Of a stretch of 64,000 nt of DNA, positions 39,368-49,381 are shown one piece after another. The stretch covers positions 496,001 through 560,000 of the forward strand of contig NZ_JAPEPB010000001.1 of NCBI RefSeq assembly GCF_026340565.1, read 5' to 3'. Below the pieces are notes generated by a model. The model saw only the letters and a list, made by a program, of their open reading frames with translations. It made no database searches and was not told the DNA's origin. A program made the position numbers and the translations under genes. The DNA comes from Kitasatospora sp. NBC_01287. GTDB lineage: Bacteria > Actinomycetota > Actinomycetes > Streptomycetales > Streptomycetaceae. Every line of letters starts with the position of its first letter. The stretch's first letter is position 1.

Positions 39368-39802
39368 ATGAGGCGGATGCTGAAGCCGCGCTACGATCGG
39401 CGCCAACTCGCGGCCCTGGAGAGCACCTTGCTCGCCGAACTGCGCGTCTTGCGGCTGCGCGTGCCGCACCTGGCCGGCGGCCTGGTCGCGGGGGTGAACG
39501 GTCTGCTGCTCGCCCACGACACCCACGACACCGACCCGGACGGCCTGGCCGCGCTCACCGCGACCGCGCTCGGGGTGGCCCAGCGGTTGGCCGATGCCAC
39601 CGGCCAGGGAGAGTTCCGCGAGTCGCTCTTCCGCGGCGAGCACGGCTTCATCGCGACCTACGCGGCCGGACCGAACTGCGTCCTGACACTGCTCTCGCAC
39701 CCCGACGTGAGCATCGGCCGGCTACGGCTGGAGGGGCGCCGCTCCGCGCAGCGCCTCGCCGAGGTACTGCGCGGGGGCGAGCCGCAAGCCTCCTCCCCCT
39801 AG
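39368..39802 (+). CDS. Roadblock/LC7-domain protein
   Basis: A 144-residue protein with the Roadblock pattern: AELRVLRLRVPHLAGGLVAGVNGLLLAHD, then ALTATALGVAQRLADATGQG and FIATYAAGPNCVLTLLSHPD. It is more distant from the other two in the cluster and lacks their YGSGMALGT motif. It starts 34 nt after the regulator gene. It probably forms homo- or heterodimers with its neighbours (inference from the fold). Confidence 0.72.
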   Translation: MRRMLKPRYDRRQLAALESTLLAELRVLRLRVPHLAGGLVAGVNGLLLAHDTHDTDPDGLAALTATALGVAQRLADATGQGEFRESLFRGEHGFIATYAAGPNCVLTLLSHPDVSIGRLRLEGRRSAQRLAEVLRGGEPQASSP

Positions 39803-39840
39803 ACCCAGCCCCCCACCGCCCACCGCCCACCGCCCACCAG

Positions 39841-39888
39841 ACCAACAGGCCATCAGACCAACAGGCCATCAGACCAACAGGCCATCAG
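39841..39888. repeat. 16-bp tandem array, three copies, intergenic
   Basis: Three perfect copies of ACCAACAGGCCATCAG with a partial fourth, 70 bp upstream of the third Roadblock gene. CCCACCG-type repeats precede it. There are no unique spacers, so it is not a CRISPR array. Confidence 0.93.
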
Positions 39889-39957
39889 ACCAACTCGGTT
39901 ACGACCAAAGACCTTTCGTTCCGCTGTCCACTTCCAGCCCCACTTCAGGAGATCACC

Positions 39958-40332
39958 ATGGCAGACGCCGACACCGCACTCCGGCAGGCAATCAACAACA
40001 TCGAGGGCGCGATCGGCGCCGCACTCGTGGACTACGGCAGCGGGATGGCCCTGGGCACTCTGGACGGCGGCGGCGGGCTGGACCTGACCGTGGCCGCCGC
40101 CGGGAACACGGATGTGGTGCGGGCCAAGTTCCGGACGATGGAGATGCTGGGGCTGAACGACGGCATCGAGGACATCCTGATCACGCTCAGCAGCCAGTAC
40201 CACATGATCCGGCCGCTGACCGGCCGCACCGGCAAGGGCCTCTTCCTCTACCTCGCGCTCGACAAGCGCCGGGCGAACCTCGCCATGGCGCGGCACCAGC
40301 TGGCCAAGATCGAGGCAGACCTGGAGGTCTGA
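39958..40332 (+). CDS. Roadblock/LC7-domain protein
   Basis: A 124-residue protein: ALRQAINNIEGAIGAALVDYGSGMALGTLDG, then TDVVRAKFRTMEMLGLNDGI and DILITLSSQYHMIRPL, a complete single Roadblock fold. It resembles the 37818 product across the whole length, pointing to duplication within the cluster. The ATG at 39958 has AGGAG 6 nt upstream, the strongest ribosome-binding site of the cluster. No GTPase or histidine kinase gene follows, unlike the conservons of Streptomyces. Confidence 0.82.
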   Translation: MADADTALRQAINNIEGAIGAALVDYGSGMALGTLDGGGGLDLTVAAAGNTDVVRAKFRTMEMLGLNDGIEDILITLSSQYHMIRPLTGRTGKGLFLYLALDKRRANLAMARHQLAKIEADLEV

Positions 40333-40401
40333 CACGCTCTGACACCCTCTGACGCGTCTGACGCGCTCTGATACGCCGTCACATCATGCGCGCCGCAGGG
40401 C

Positions 40402-40704
40402 TCACAGTCCGGGCAGCGCGTCCTGCGCCACCTCGTGCCGCCGCACCGGCTCACCACCGGTGTGGCGGCACCCGGGGCCCAACCGGAGCATCCGCGACTC
40501 GGGGTCGTGCAGCAGCCGCCCGCAGCCACGGCAGGTGACCAGCTCGGCCAGCCGCTCCTGGACCGCCGTTCCGGGCAGTCGCTGCGCCGCCTCGGGACCC
40601 GGCCCAGAACTCGCGTCGGGCCCCGGGGCACGACTCCGCCCAGGTCCCGGTACGGGACTCGGTACGGGACTCGGTCCAGGGCCTACCGCCGACAGATCGC
40701 TCAC
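40402..40704 (-). CDS. Small DUF6011-like zinc-ribbon protein
   Basis: A 100-residue protein. A Pro/Gly/Ser-rich N-terminal 45 residues is followed by VTCRGCGRLLHDPESRMLRLGPGCR, in which the CxxC pair and a later Cys plus His resemble the DUF6011 zinc site. A TAGGCT box lies 6 nt before the GTG at 40704 with no ribosome-binding site, suggesting a leaderless transcript. A nucleic-acid- or protein-binding role is possible; nothing more can be inferred. Confidence 0.68.
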   Translation of the reverse strand: MSDLSAVGPGPSPVPSPVPGPGRSRAPGPDASSGPGPEAAQRLPGTAVQERLAELVTCRGCGRLLHDPESRMLRLGPGCRHTGGEPVRRHEVAQDALPGL

Positions 40705-40830
40705 CGGCGCAGCCTATCGCGCACGGACCACGGGTCGCCGGACCCGGTCAGCCCGTGACCAAGGCGCCCGTCGGCAGTTGAGCAGGACGACACACCCCAC
40801 CGCCCGATGACCAGAGGACCAGAGGCCCGC

Positions 40831-41049
40831 ATGCGTACCGCGATCCGATTCACCTTCACCGGCGCCCTGCTCATCGCGGCCGGCCTGGCGGCCGCCACCT
40901 CGGCCTCGGCGGCCGGGACGACGGCCTACCCGGCTCCCTCGAAGCAGGAGCACACCTACAGCATCCCGGTCGGGGGGATCTCGGATCTGGGGGATCTCAC
41001 CAAGGTCGCGAACCTGGGCACGGACTTCGCGGGTCTGCTCGGCCACTGA
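40831..41049 (+). CDS. Small secreted protein
   Basis: A 72-residue precursor. It has a signal peptide with RTAIR then a hydrophobic core FTGALLIAAGLAAA and probable cleavage after ASA near residue 27. The mature part of about 45 residues is unusual in having no cysteine and ends LTKVANLGTDFAGLLGH. The ATG at 40831 is preceded by AGAGGCCCGC. No family is recognised. Confidence 0.65.
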   Translation: MRTAIRFTFTGALLIAAGLAAATSASAAGTTAYPAPSKQEHTYSIPVGGISDLGDLTKVANLGTDFAGLLGH

Positions 41050-41134
41050 GCCCCGGCTCGCACCCGGGCGGGTGCTCGGGGCAACCGCTTGCCTGCCGGA
41101 TAATCGCTTGCCTGTCTGACCATCCGTCAGAATC

Positions 41135-41704
41135 ATGACCACGGTGAACGACGTACCCGAGCGGTGGAGCCAGGCGAGCGTCTACCCCGACATGTGGGCG
41201 GACCCGGACAAGGACCCCCGGAGCAGCGACGGAGCCCTCCCGGAGGGCGAGTTGGCGACGCTGCGGGACTTCCTGACGAGCTACCGGCTGACCCTGCTGA
41301 TGAAGTGCGAGGGACTGGATCCGGAACAGCTGACGCACCGGTCGGTGCCGCCGTCGACCATGTCCTTGCTGGGACTGGTCCGCCATCTCGCCGAGGTGGA
41401 GCGGGATTGGCGCAACTGGGTCCAGCCGGCGGACCCGGCGCCGAAGCTGTACGGCGCGGGTGACGGCGACTTCGAGGGAGCCTTGGCGGAGCAGGGGCTG
41501 GTCGACGGCGCGTTCGCCGATCTCGCCCGCGAACAGGCCGCGACCGACGCTGCGCTGGCCGGGTGCACGGATCTCGGTGCGCGGGTGGGTCACGACGGCC
41601 TCCCCGTCCGCGGGCTGTGGGTCCACCGGATCGAGGAGTACGCCCGCCACTGCGGGCACGCCGATCTGCTGCGCGAACGCGTCGACGGCCGGGTGGGGCA
41701 GTAG
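41135..41704 (+). CDS. DinB-family (DUF664-type) protein
   Basis: A 189-residue four-helix-bundle protein related to mycothiol-dependent transferases. LLGLVRHLAEVERDWRNWV carries the first metal-ligand His near residue 88. VHRIEEYARHCGHADLLRERVDG near 165 carries the second pair in the HxxxH-type arrangement. Members bind a metal and a thiol cofactor; the substrate is unknown. The gap before the rox gene end is only 30 bp (convergent). Confidence 0.85.
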   Translation: MTTVNDVPERWSQASVYPDMWADPDKDPRSSDGALPEGELATLRDFLTSYRLTLLMKCEGLDPEQLTHRSVPPSTMSLLGLVRHLAEVERDWRNWVQPADPAPKLYGAGDGDFEGALAEQGLVDGAFADLAREQAATDAALAGCTDLGARVGHDGLPVRGLWVHRIEEYARHCGHADLLRERVDGRVGQ

Positions 41705-41734
41705 CGCGGAGCGGCCGGATCGCCGGGTGGCGAC

Positions 41735-43282
<1,548 letters not shown>

Positions 43283-43333
43283 TCATCCGTTTCCGCGCGT
43301 TCTGGCCTCGGTCGGCGATTCTGCGGCACGACC

Positions 43334-43353
43334 GGGGTCTTGCCGCAAGCCCC
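43334..43353. promoter_or_regulatory. Rifamycin-associated element (RAE)
   Basis: GGGGTCTTGCCGCAAGCCCC is a near-perfect 20-bp palindrome that matches the published rifamycin-associated element found upstream of rifampicin-inactivating genes in actinomycetes. A TATAAG/CTTATA box lies next to it at 43362-43368. It sits in the divergent region between rox and the kinase-like gene. Confidence 0.85.
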
Positions 43354-43738
43354 CCGGTGCGCTATAAGTTGAGAGTGGCAAGGAGTGGGTGACCTCCTCC
43401 CCGAACTCCCGAGCCGACGCCGGCGCAGCAGCTCGGCTCAACACCTCGGCTCAACAACTCAGCTCAACAACTCAGCGGAGCAGTGGCTCAGCACGGACCG
43501 CTCTCCACCGGATCAGCGCCGCTCCTCATCCCGCCAGTATCCGCCCCGACGACACCCGGGGCACGGCACGGCGCACCGGAACGGACGCGGCGGTCCGGGC
43601 GCAGCCGGCCGAACCCAGCGATCCGCGCGCAGCAGTCCGGGTACGGAGGAGCAGGCCCCGGTCCGGGTTGCCGACTTGCCCGGCCGGGTAGCCTCCAGCC
43701 CGGTCAAGATCGCGGCACAGCCACCGAGGAGCCCGGAC

Positions 43739-44851
43739 GTGAGCATCCCGAATTCCACCGCGACCGGCCGATCCGCCGCCCGGCTGTCAACGCACGACGC
43801 CGTCGCCACCGCGCTGACCGGGCTCACCGACCGCGAGTTGCTCGACCTGCTGGCGGCGGCCAGGCCGCTCGGTGCCGGCATCGGCGGTGCGGTGTCGCTG
43901 CTGGAGGTGGCCGGCTCGTCGGTCTTCGTGAAGCAGGTGCCCCTCACCGCGACCGAGCTGCTGCCCCGGCACGCCCGGTCCACCGCGAACCTCTTCGCGC
44001 TGCCCGCCTTCTGCCACTACGGCATCGGCGGGCCCGGCTTCGGCGCTTGGCGCGAACTCGCCGCGCACGAGCTGACCACCGGCTGGGTGCGCGCCGGCGA
44101 GCACGAGGGCTTCCCGCTGCTCCACCACGCCCGGGCGCTGCCGAGCCCGCGTCGGCCGCTACCGGCGGAGCTGGCCGACGCCGACGCGGCCGTCGCGTAC
44201 TGGGGCGGCCGGCCCGAGGTGCGCCGCCGGATCGAGGAGCTCGCCGACTCCGCCGCGAGCCTGGTGCTGTTCCTCGAATACCTCCCGCAGACGCTGCACT
44301 CCTGGCTCGGCGAGCGGCTGCGCGCGGGCGAGGCCGCCGCCGGGCGGGCCTGCGCCATGGTGGAGCGGGAGTTGACGGCCACCACGGCCTTCCTGCACGC
44401 GCGCGGGCTGCTGCACTTCGACGCCCACTTCGAGAACATCCTCACCGACGGCCGGCGCCTCTACTTCGCCGACTTCGGCCTGGCCGTCGCCGACAGCTTC
44501 GAACTCGCCCCGGCGGAGGCCGCCTTCCTCGACCACCACCGCGGCTACGACCACTGCTACGCACTCACCCACCTGGTTCGCTGGCTGGTGACCGAGCTCC
44601 ACCACCGCAGCGGCTCCGAGTGCGACGCGATCGTCCACGCCTACGCCGCGGGCCGCGCACCCTCCGCTCCACCCGGCGGCCACCTCCCCACCGCGGCCAC
44701 GGCCCTCCTGCGCCGACACGCACCACTGGCGGCGGTGATGGCGGAGTTCTACCGCGACCTGCAGCGGGAGAGCCGCGAGACCCCGTTCCCCGTCGCCCGC
44801 CTGCGCCGCTTCCTCCCCACGGCGGCCACCGACGGGTGGGTGGGCCGCTGA
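43739..44851 (+). CDS. Kinase-like protein (APH/eukaryotic-type kinase fold)
   Basis: A 370-residue protein with a protein-kinase-like C-lobe. LLHFDAHFENILTDGRRLYFADFGLA (residues 222-247) contains the HxD catalytic loop, a metal-binding Asn and the DFG motif. The probable ATP-binding Lys is in SSVFVKQVPL near residue 64. The second half is acidic to neutral and lacks membrane segments. The GTG at 43739 has GAGGAG 7 nt upstream. The 350 bp upstream contain the RAE region and a CTCAACAACTCAG-type repeat. The phosphoryl acceptor is not known. Confidence 0.75.
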   Translation: MSIPNSTATGRSAARLSTHDAVATALTGLTDRELLDLLAAARPLGAGIGGAVSLLEVAGSSVFVKQVPLTATELLPRHARSTANLFALPAFCHYGIGGPGFGAWRELAAHELTTGWVRAGEHEGFPLLHHARALPSPRRPLPAELADADAAVAYWGGRPEVRRRIEELADSAASLVLFLEYLPQTLHSWLGERLRAGEAAAGRACAMVERELTATTAFLHARGLLHFDAHFENILTDGRRLYFADFGLAVADSFELAPAEAAFLDHHRGYDHCYALTHLVRWLVTELHHRSGSECDAIVHAYAAGRAPSAPPGGHLPTAATALLRRHAPLAAVMAEFYRDLQRESRETPFPVARLRRFLPTAATDGWVGR

Positions 44852-45081
44852 CGGACGCCGAGATCCGCGAGTGGGCTCCGGACGGCCGCCCCACGTACGA
44901 GCGGTGGACGGTCGCCTTCGACGCGTTGCAGGAAACCGTTGGCCGCGGCGTCGGCCGCTGCACGGTGCTGTACCACGACGGTGTCCCGGCGGAGGTCGGC
45001 TACTGGGGGTGCGCGGCGGACCGAGGCGTGCCCGGCCGGTCTTCCTCTGCCGGCTCGGGGAAGAGCCGGCCGAGGTGGTAG
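44848..45081 (+). other. Open fragment overlapping the kinase stop
   Basis: From a CTG overlapping the kinase gene's TGA, 77 codons remain open (TDAEIREWAPDGRPTYERWTV, then GRCTVLYHDGVPAEVGYWG). The first 50 residues look protein-like but match no family I recognise. There is no standard start, and the last 80 bases run antisense into the TetR gene. It could be a truncated gene; confidence is low. Confidence 0.25.
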
Positions 45082-45653
45082 CGCAGGACCGCGGCCGCGT
45101 CGCCCGCCGTGCGCTGGCCGAGGAGGACGCTCAGGCCGAGGCCGGCGGAGGCCGCCAGCAGGACGACGGCCTCCTGGCGGGCGTCCAGGCGTGGATCGGT
45201 GTCGCCGGCCTGCTGGGCGGCGGTGAGCAGGCCGACCAGGAAGCCCTCCATCTCGTTGGGCGCCGTGAGGAACGACTGATCGGCGAGCGCGGGGTCGGTG
45301 ACGGAGAGCACCGCGTACTCGGTGTAGACGAGGTGGAAAGCCCGGCTCTCCTCATCGGTCGGTACGGCTTCGAGGAGGACCGCCTCGATGACCTCGCGCG
45401 GGGCCGTCGGGGAGCCGGCCGCCCTGACCCGGTCGCGCACCCGCTCGCCCATCCGCACGGCCAGGCGGGTGAGCGCCGCGAGGAGCAACTGCTCCTTGGT
45501 GTCGAAGTAGTACTGCACGAGCCGCACCGAGACGCCCGCCTCGATCGCGACGGACCGCATGGTGACGGCGTGCAGGCCCTCGCTCGCCGCCGCGCGCAGC
45601 AGCGCGTCGATGATGTGGGCGCGCCGCTCCTCGTGATCCACCAGCTTCGGCAT
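45000..45653 (-). CDS. TetR-family transcriptional regulator
   Basis: A 217-residue repressor. The HTH is at residues 8-55 (RRAHIIDALLRAAASEGLHAVTMRSVAIEAGVSVRLVQYYF, read with normal spacing). The C-terminal ligand domain is of the AcrR type (FHLVYTEYAVLSVTDPALAD). The ATG at 45653 follows AAGGGAACCCG. It is divergent from an alpha/beta hydrolase gene with a shared palindrome (45676-45693), so it very likely represses that hydrolase and itself. Confidence 0.9.
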   Translation of the reverse strand: MPKLVDHEERRAHIIDALLRAAASEGLHAVTMRSVAIEAGVSVRLVQYYFDTKEQLLLAALTRLAVRMGERVRDRVRAAGSPTAPREVIEAVLLEAVPTDEESRAFHLVYTEYAVLSVTDPALADQSFLTAPNEMEGFLVGLLTAAQQAGDTDPRLDARQEAVVLLAASAGLGLSVLLGQRTAGDAAAVLRYHLGRLFPEPAEEDRPGTPRSAAHPQ

Positions 45654-45675
45654 CGGGTTCCCTTCAAGAACTTTT

Positions 45676-45693
45676 ATGGTACAAACATACCAT
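45676..45693. promoter_or_regulatory. TetR operator between the divergent pair
   Basis: ATGGTA (45676-45681) and TACCAT (45688-45693) with a 6-nt CAAACA centre, in the AT-rich 102-bp gap between the TetR and hydrolase starts. The dyad lies 23 bp from the TetR start codon. Confidence 0.72.
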
Positions 45694-45755
45694 CAAATGC
45701 CGCCGCCGTTCAGCGCACAGCGCCGCTGCCGCTGCTTCGCGCACCGGGAGGGAAC

Positions 45756-46655
45756 ATGACCAGGACGACCGTCGGACGCTTCGTCAGTGAGGAAGCCCGA
45801 GCGAAGTTCCTTGAGGCGTACGACCGCGCGATGGCGCTGTGGCCGAGCCCCCGCCAGGAACTCGATGTCGAGACCGCCTACGGAACGGTCCACGTCCACC
45901 ACTACGGGCCCCGGACCGGCGAACCGGTCGTGCTGCTGCACGGCCACGCCGGACACCCCGCCAACTGGTACCCCCAGATCGCCGCGCTGGGCCGGCACCA
46001 CCCGGTCTACGCGATCGACACGCTGGACGACCCCGGCCGCGGTGTTCAGCGCGCCGTCGCAGCCGGTTCGACGGAGAACGCCGCCTGGCTCAGCGAGGTG
46101 TTCGCCGGCCTCGGACTGGAGCGGATCCACCTGGTCGGCCTGTCCTACGGCGGCTGGCTGGCCCTCAACCAGGCCATCCACGCGCCCGAGCGCCTCGCCT
46201 CGATCGCGCCGCTGGACCCTGGCGGGATCGAGAAGGTCCCCGCCCGGTTCTACGCCCACATGGTCGGCGGCCTGTTCGGGCTGCTCGCCCCGCGGCGCCT
46301 GCGACCCGCGCTGGGACGTCTGCTCGCCAACCCCGCGCTCAGCTCACCGCCCGAGATGATCGCCCCCCTGATACTGGGCATGCGGACCTACAGGCCGAAC
46401 ACCCGCCCCGCCGCCAGACCGTTCACCGACGAGGAGTTGGGCTCCATCGAGCTGCCCGCGCTCGTCCTGCTGGGCAGCCGCAGCGCCCTGCTCCGGCCGC
46501 GCCACGTGCTGGCGAGGGTCACCGCGCTGATCCCGGGCGTCCGGGCCGAGATCGTGCAGCGCACCGGCCACGGACTCAACCTGGAGCGCCCGGACCTGGT
46601 CAACGAACGCCTGCTGCGGTTCATCGCCTCCTGCCGGTCGACAGCCACCCCGTAG
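45756..46655 (+). CDS. Alpha/beta-fold hydrolase
   Basis: A 299-residue hydrolase. The nucleophile is in the elbow GLSYGGWLALNQA near residue 130, the oxyanion HG motif in VVLLHGHAGHPANW near 50, and the catalytic His in RTGHGLNLERPDLVNE near 270. The acid is likely the Asp after PLDPGG, or the late one. The ATG at 45756 has GGGAGGGAAC upstream. The regulator/operator arrangement suggests an inducible esterase-type enzyme; the substrate is unknown. Confidence 0.87.
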   Translation: MTRTTVGRFVSEEARAKFLEAYDRAMALWPSPRQELDVETAYGTVHVHHYGPRTGEPVVLLHGHAGHPANWYPQIAALGRHHPVYAIDTLDDPGRGVQRAVAAGSTENAAWLSEVFAGLGLERIHLVGLSYGGWLALNQAIHAPERLASIAPLDPGGIEKVPARFYAHMVGGLFGLLAPRRLRPALGRLLANPALSSPPEMIAPLILGMRTYRPNTRPAARPFTDEELGSIELPALVLLGSRSALLRPRHVLARVTALIPGVRAEIVQRTGHGLNLERPDLVNERLLRFIASCRSTATP

Positions 46656-46682
46656 CGACGGGACCGGTCGGCGGCGGTCGGT

Positions 46683-47693
46683 CTACGCCTCCGTGCCGAG
46701 CGCGAGCAGCGCGGCCAGCTCCGCCGCCGGCAGGCCGCCCGGGGCGCGGCCCTCCCGGGCGTATCCGGAGGCCAGGCGCTGCAGCGCCTCGTTGAGCGGG
46801 GCGGGCACGCCGTGTTCGCGGGCGAGCAGCACGATCTCGCCGTTGAGGTAGTCCGACTCGATCGAGCCGGTGCCCCGGGTCAGGCTCTGCCGCGAGGAGC
46901 TGCCGCCGAGTTCCACGCCGTCCAGCGGGAGGGTCCGCATCAGGTCTCCGCGTCGCTCCAACTGCTCGTCGACGGTGGCGTAGGCGATCCCCGCCGCGGT
47001 CAGCACCGCCGCGCCCTCGGCCATGGTCCGGTGGAAGAGCTCCGTCACTGGCTCGTTCCCCTCGATCGGGCCGGCCACGGCGTCGAGCGCGTTAGGCAGG
47101 TTGCCGATGAGCTTGCCGTACTTCCACCGCATCACGTCCTCGTCGACGGGTGCCTGGAAGCGCGAGCGCTCCAGGTCCGCGGCGATGGCGCGCACCGTCC
47201 CGTCGCTGCCGCGCGGGTAGCGGCCCAGGTGCAGGATGCCGGAGAACGGCGCGCCGGGGACGGCGACCCGGCCGGGCTCCAGGTACGTGGCGGGCATCCA
47301 GACCGACATCCCGTAGACCCGGCGGAACCAGCGAAGGGCGAGGCGCTCGTTGCCCACGCCGTTCTGGGCGCAGACCACGGGCAGCGCCTCGCCCGCCGTG
47401 CCGCCACCGCTCACCGGCCGGCCCGCCCACTCCTGCAGGACGCCGACGGTGTGCTGGGACTTGACCGCGACCACCAGGACGTCCTCGGGCGCCAGGTCCA
47501 GCTCCTCGGGGCCGCCGACCGCCGCAACGGCGAGCGTCCTGGTCCCCTCGGGCGTGCTGAACCGCAGGCCGTCCGCGCGCAGGGCCGCCAGGTGCGGGCC
47601 GCGCGCGACCAGGACCACGTCGTGCCCGCTCTCCTGCAGCCGACCGCCGATGCCGCCGCCGATCGCCCCTGCCCCGATGATGATGTAGCGCAT
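46683..47693 (-). CDS. Ketopantoate reductase-family protein
   Basis: A 336-residue NADPH-dependent reductase of the ApbA/PanE fold. The cofactor motif GAGAIGGGIGGRLQESGHDV is at the N-terminus. The catalytic Lys is in VMRWKYGKLIGNLPNAL near residue 190 and the substrate-binding segment is ESDYLNGEIVLLAREHGVPAP near 285. It may be a pantothenate-pathway enzyme or a paralog, since no pan genes are adjacent. Confidence 0.85.
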   Translation of the reverse strand: MRYIIIGAGAIGGGIGGRLQESGHDVVLVARGPHLAALRADGLRFSTPEGTRTLAVAAVGGPEELDLAPEDVLVVAVKSQHTVGVLQEWAGRPVSGGGTAGEALPVVCAQNGVGNERLALRWFRRVYGMSVWMPATYLEPGRVAVPGAPFSGILHLGRYPRGSDGTVRAIAADLERSRFQAPVDEDVMRWKYGKLIGNLPNALDAVAGPIEGNEPVTELFHRTMAEGAAVLTAAGIAYATVDEQLERRGDLMRTLPLDGVELGGSSSRQSLTRGTGSIESDYLNGEIVLLAREHGVPAPLNEALQRLASGYAREGRAPGGLPAAELAALLALGTEA

Positions 47694-47844
47694 CCGGCGA
47701 GCCTCGCACGGGCTCGGGCGAGCCGGAAGGGCTTTCGCTCTGCGCGGAGCAGACGGCAGACGGCAGGCGTCGGGCAGCAGGTGGCGGGCGGGCGGGCGGC
47801 GGAATTCACTCGTGTTCGAACAGGCCCGATGGTAAACAGGCCTG

Positions 47845-48600
47845 ATGGTTGATCAACTCTTCGCGGATCCCGACCTCGCCGCCCTGTACGACCCGCTCTG
47901 CGCCGGTCGCGACGACCTCGACTTCTACCTCCCGCTGCTGCGCTCCGCCGCCTCCGTGCTCGATGTCGGCTGCGGCACGGGAGAGTTGCTGCACCGGGCC
48001 CGCCTGGCGGGGCACTCGGGGCGGCTGTGCGGCCTCGACCCGGCAGCGGCGATGCTGGCACACGCGCGGGCACGCACCGCTGCCGAGCGCTCCGGCGTCG
48101 AGTGGGTGCTCGGCGACCTGACCACGGTCCCGCTCTCCTGGCAGCAGCGGTTCGAGCTGGTGGTGATGACCGGGCACACGTTCCAGGTGTACCTGACGGA
48201 CGAGGAACTGCGGACCGCGCTCGGCGCGGTCCACTCGCTCCTGGCCCCCGGCGGCCGGTTCGTCTTCGAGACGCGCAATCCGGCGGCGCGGGAGTGGGAG
48301 CGGTGGACACCCGACCGGGTCAGCGAGGTGCGGGGGCCGGACGGGACGGTGGTGCGGTTCTGGCGAGAGGTGGCGGAGCCGGTGACGGGGGACATCGTGC
48401 GCTTCCGGCACACCTTCGCCGCGCCCGGCCGGGCGCAGCCCCGGCGCACCGCCAGTACCCTGCGGTTCCTCGGCCGGGCCGCGCTCGCGGAGTTCCTGAC
48501 GGGCGCGGGGCTGGTGATCGAGGAGCAGTACGGCGATCTGCGCGGCGGCCCGCTGACCGGGGCGAGCCCGGAGATCGTCACCGTCGCCCGGCGGGCCTGA
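47845..48600 (+). CDS. Class I SAM-dependent methyltransferase
   Basis: A 251-residue enzyme. The SAM motif I is VLDVGCGTGELLHRA near residue 40, with GLDPAAAMLAHAR as motif II and LLAPGGRFVFETRNP as the later conserved stretch. The C-terminal domain (VVRFWREVAEPVTGDIVRF) resembles bacterial methyltransferase_11/25 proteins of unknown substrate. It is convergent with the downstream TetR gene across a GGCCTGGCAC-type repeat (48601-48695). Confidence 0.87.
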   Translation: MVDQLFADPDLAALYDPLCAGRDDLDFYLPLLRSAASVLDVGCGTGELLHRARLAGHSGRLCGLDPAAAMLAHARARTAAERSGVEWVLGDLTTVPLSWQQRFELVVMTGHTFQVYLTDEELRTALGAVHSLLAPGGRFVFETRNPAAREWERWTPDRVSEVRGPDGTVVRFWREVAEPVTGDIVRFRHTFAAPGRAQPRRTASTLRFLGRAALAEFLTGAGLVIEEQYGDLRGGPLTGASPEIVTVARRA

Positions 48601-48699
48601 CGGAGCCGACGGGCGCACCCCCGGCCTGGCACGGCCTGGCACGGCCCGCCCCGGCCTGGCCTGGCACGACCCGTCCCGGCCTGGCACGACCTGCCCCGG

Positions 48700-49266
48700 T
48701 CACCGCACCAGGAGTTCGGCGAAGCGGTCCAACGCGCCATCGGTGCGTTGGCGGTCGCCGGTGACGGTGAGATCGAACAACAGTCCCCGGACGACGGCCA
48801 TGACCAACGTGGACGTGACGGTGTCGTCCGGTCCGGTGGAGACATCGCGGAAGGTGGCTCCGAGGGTGTCGAACCAGTCCGTGATCGCCTCGCCCTGGCC
48901 CGGGTAGTTCTCGGGGTGCACCAGGCCGTCGGCGTGCACCTCGAAGAAGAGCCGGACGAACGGCAAGCGCTCATCCGCGCTGATCCACTCCCAGATGGCG
49001 CGGAGCCGCTCCCGCGCGGAGCCCGTGCCCGTGCCCGGTGGGAGCTGCTCGGCCAGCCGCCCGGCACCTCGGCGGCGGGCCTCGGCGAGCACCGCGGCGA
49101 CCAACTCCTGTTTGCTGCCGAAGTCGTACAGCAGCATCCGCGGGCTGGTGTCGAGGGCCGCGGCCAGCGGGCGCAGGCTCAGCCCGGCCAACCCGTGGCA
49201 CAGCACGTAGTCGGTCGCCCGCGCCAGCGTGCGCTCGCGTCGGGCGGGGTCCGCCGGTCGCCCCAC
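48700..49266 (-). CDS. TetR-family transcriptional regulator
   Basis: A 188-residue repressor. The HTH spans RRERTLARATDYVLCHGLAGLSLRPLAAALDTSPRMLLYDFGSK, residues 8-52 with the normal spacing. Acidic ligand-domain helices follow (PFVRLFFEVHADGLVHPENY). The GTG at 49266 is favoured because AGGAGATCGATC lies directly upstream. It is divergent from a patatin-like gene 115 bp away, with a short dyad in between. Confidence 0.87.
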   Translation of the reverse strand: MGRPADPARRERTLARATDYVLCHGLAGLSLRPLAAALDTSPRMLLYDFGSKQELVAAVLAEARRRGAGRLAEQLPPGTGTGSARERLRAIWEWISADERLPFVRLFFEVHADGLVHPENYPGQGEAITDWFDTLGATFRDVSTGPDDTVTSTLVMAVVRGLLFDLTVTGDRQRTDGALDRFAELLVR

Positions 49267-49340
49267 GATCGATCTCCTCTCGGCAGGCCGGAACTGAAGC
49301 AGCGTCAACAGGAACATCATCGTCCACGCCGGCTTCAACA

Positions 49341-49353
49341 CGTATATGATACG
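49341..49353. promoter_or_regulatory. Short dyad between TetR and patatin genes
   Basis: CGTAT-ATG-ATACG, a 13-bp dyad within the AT-rich segment, 29 bp before the patatin-like ATG. It is a plausible half of a TetR operator and probable -10 region. Confidence 0.5.
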
Positions 49354-49381
49354 ACTGTTTCACTAACGAGGGGAGATCGCC

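Noticed and set aside
39841..39896. CRISPR-like repeat
   Set aside because: The 16-bp copies are directly adjacent with no unique spacers and no cas gene is near.
37818..40332. Conservon (cvn) operon
   Set aside because: No sensor kinase, DUF742 protein or GTPase gene is present; only the Roadblock component is shared.
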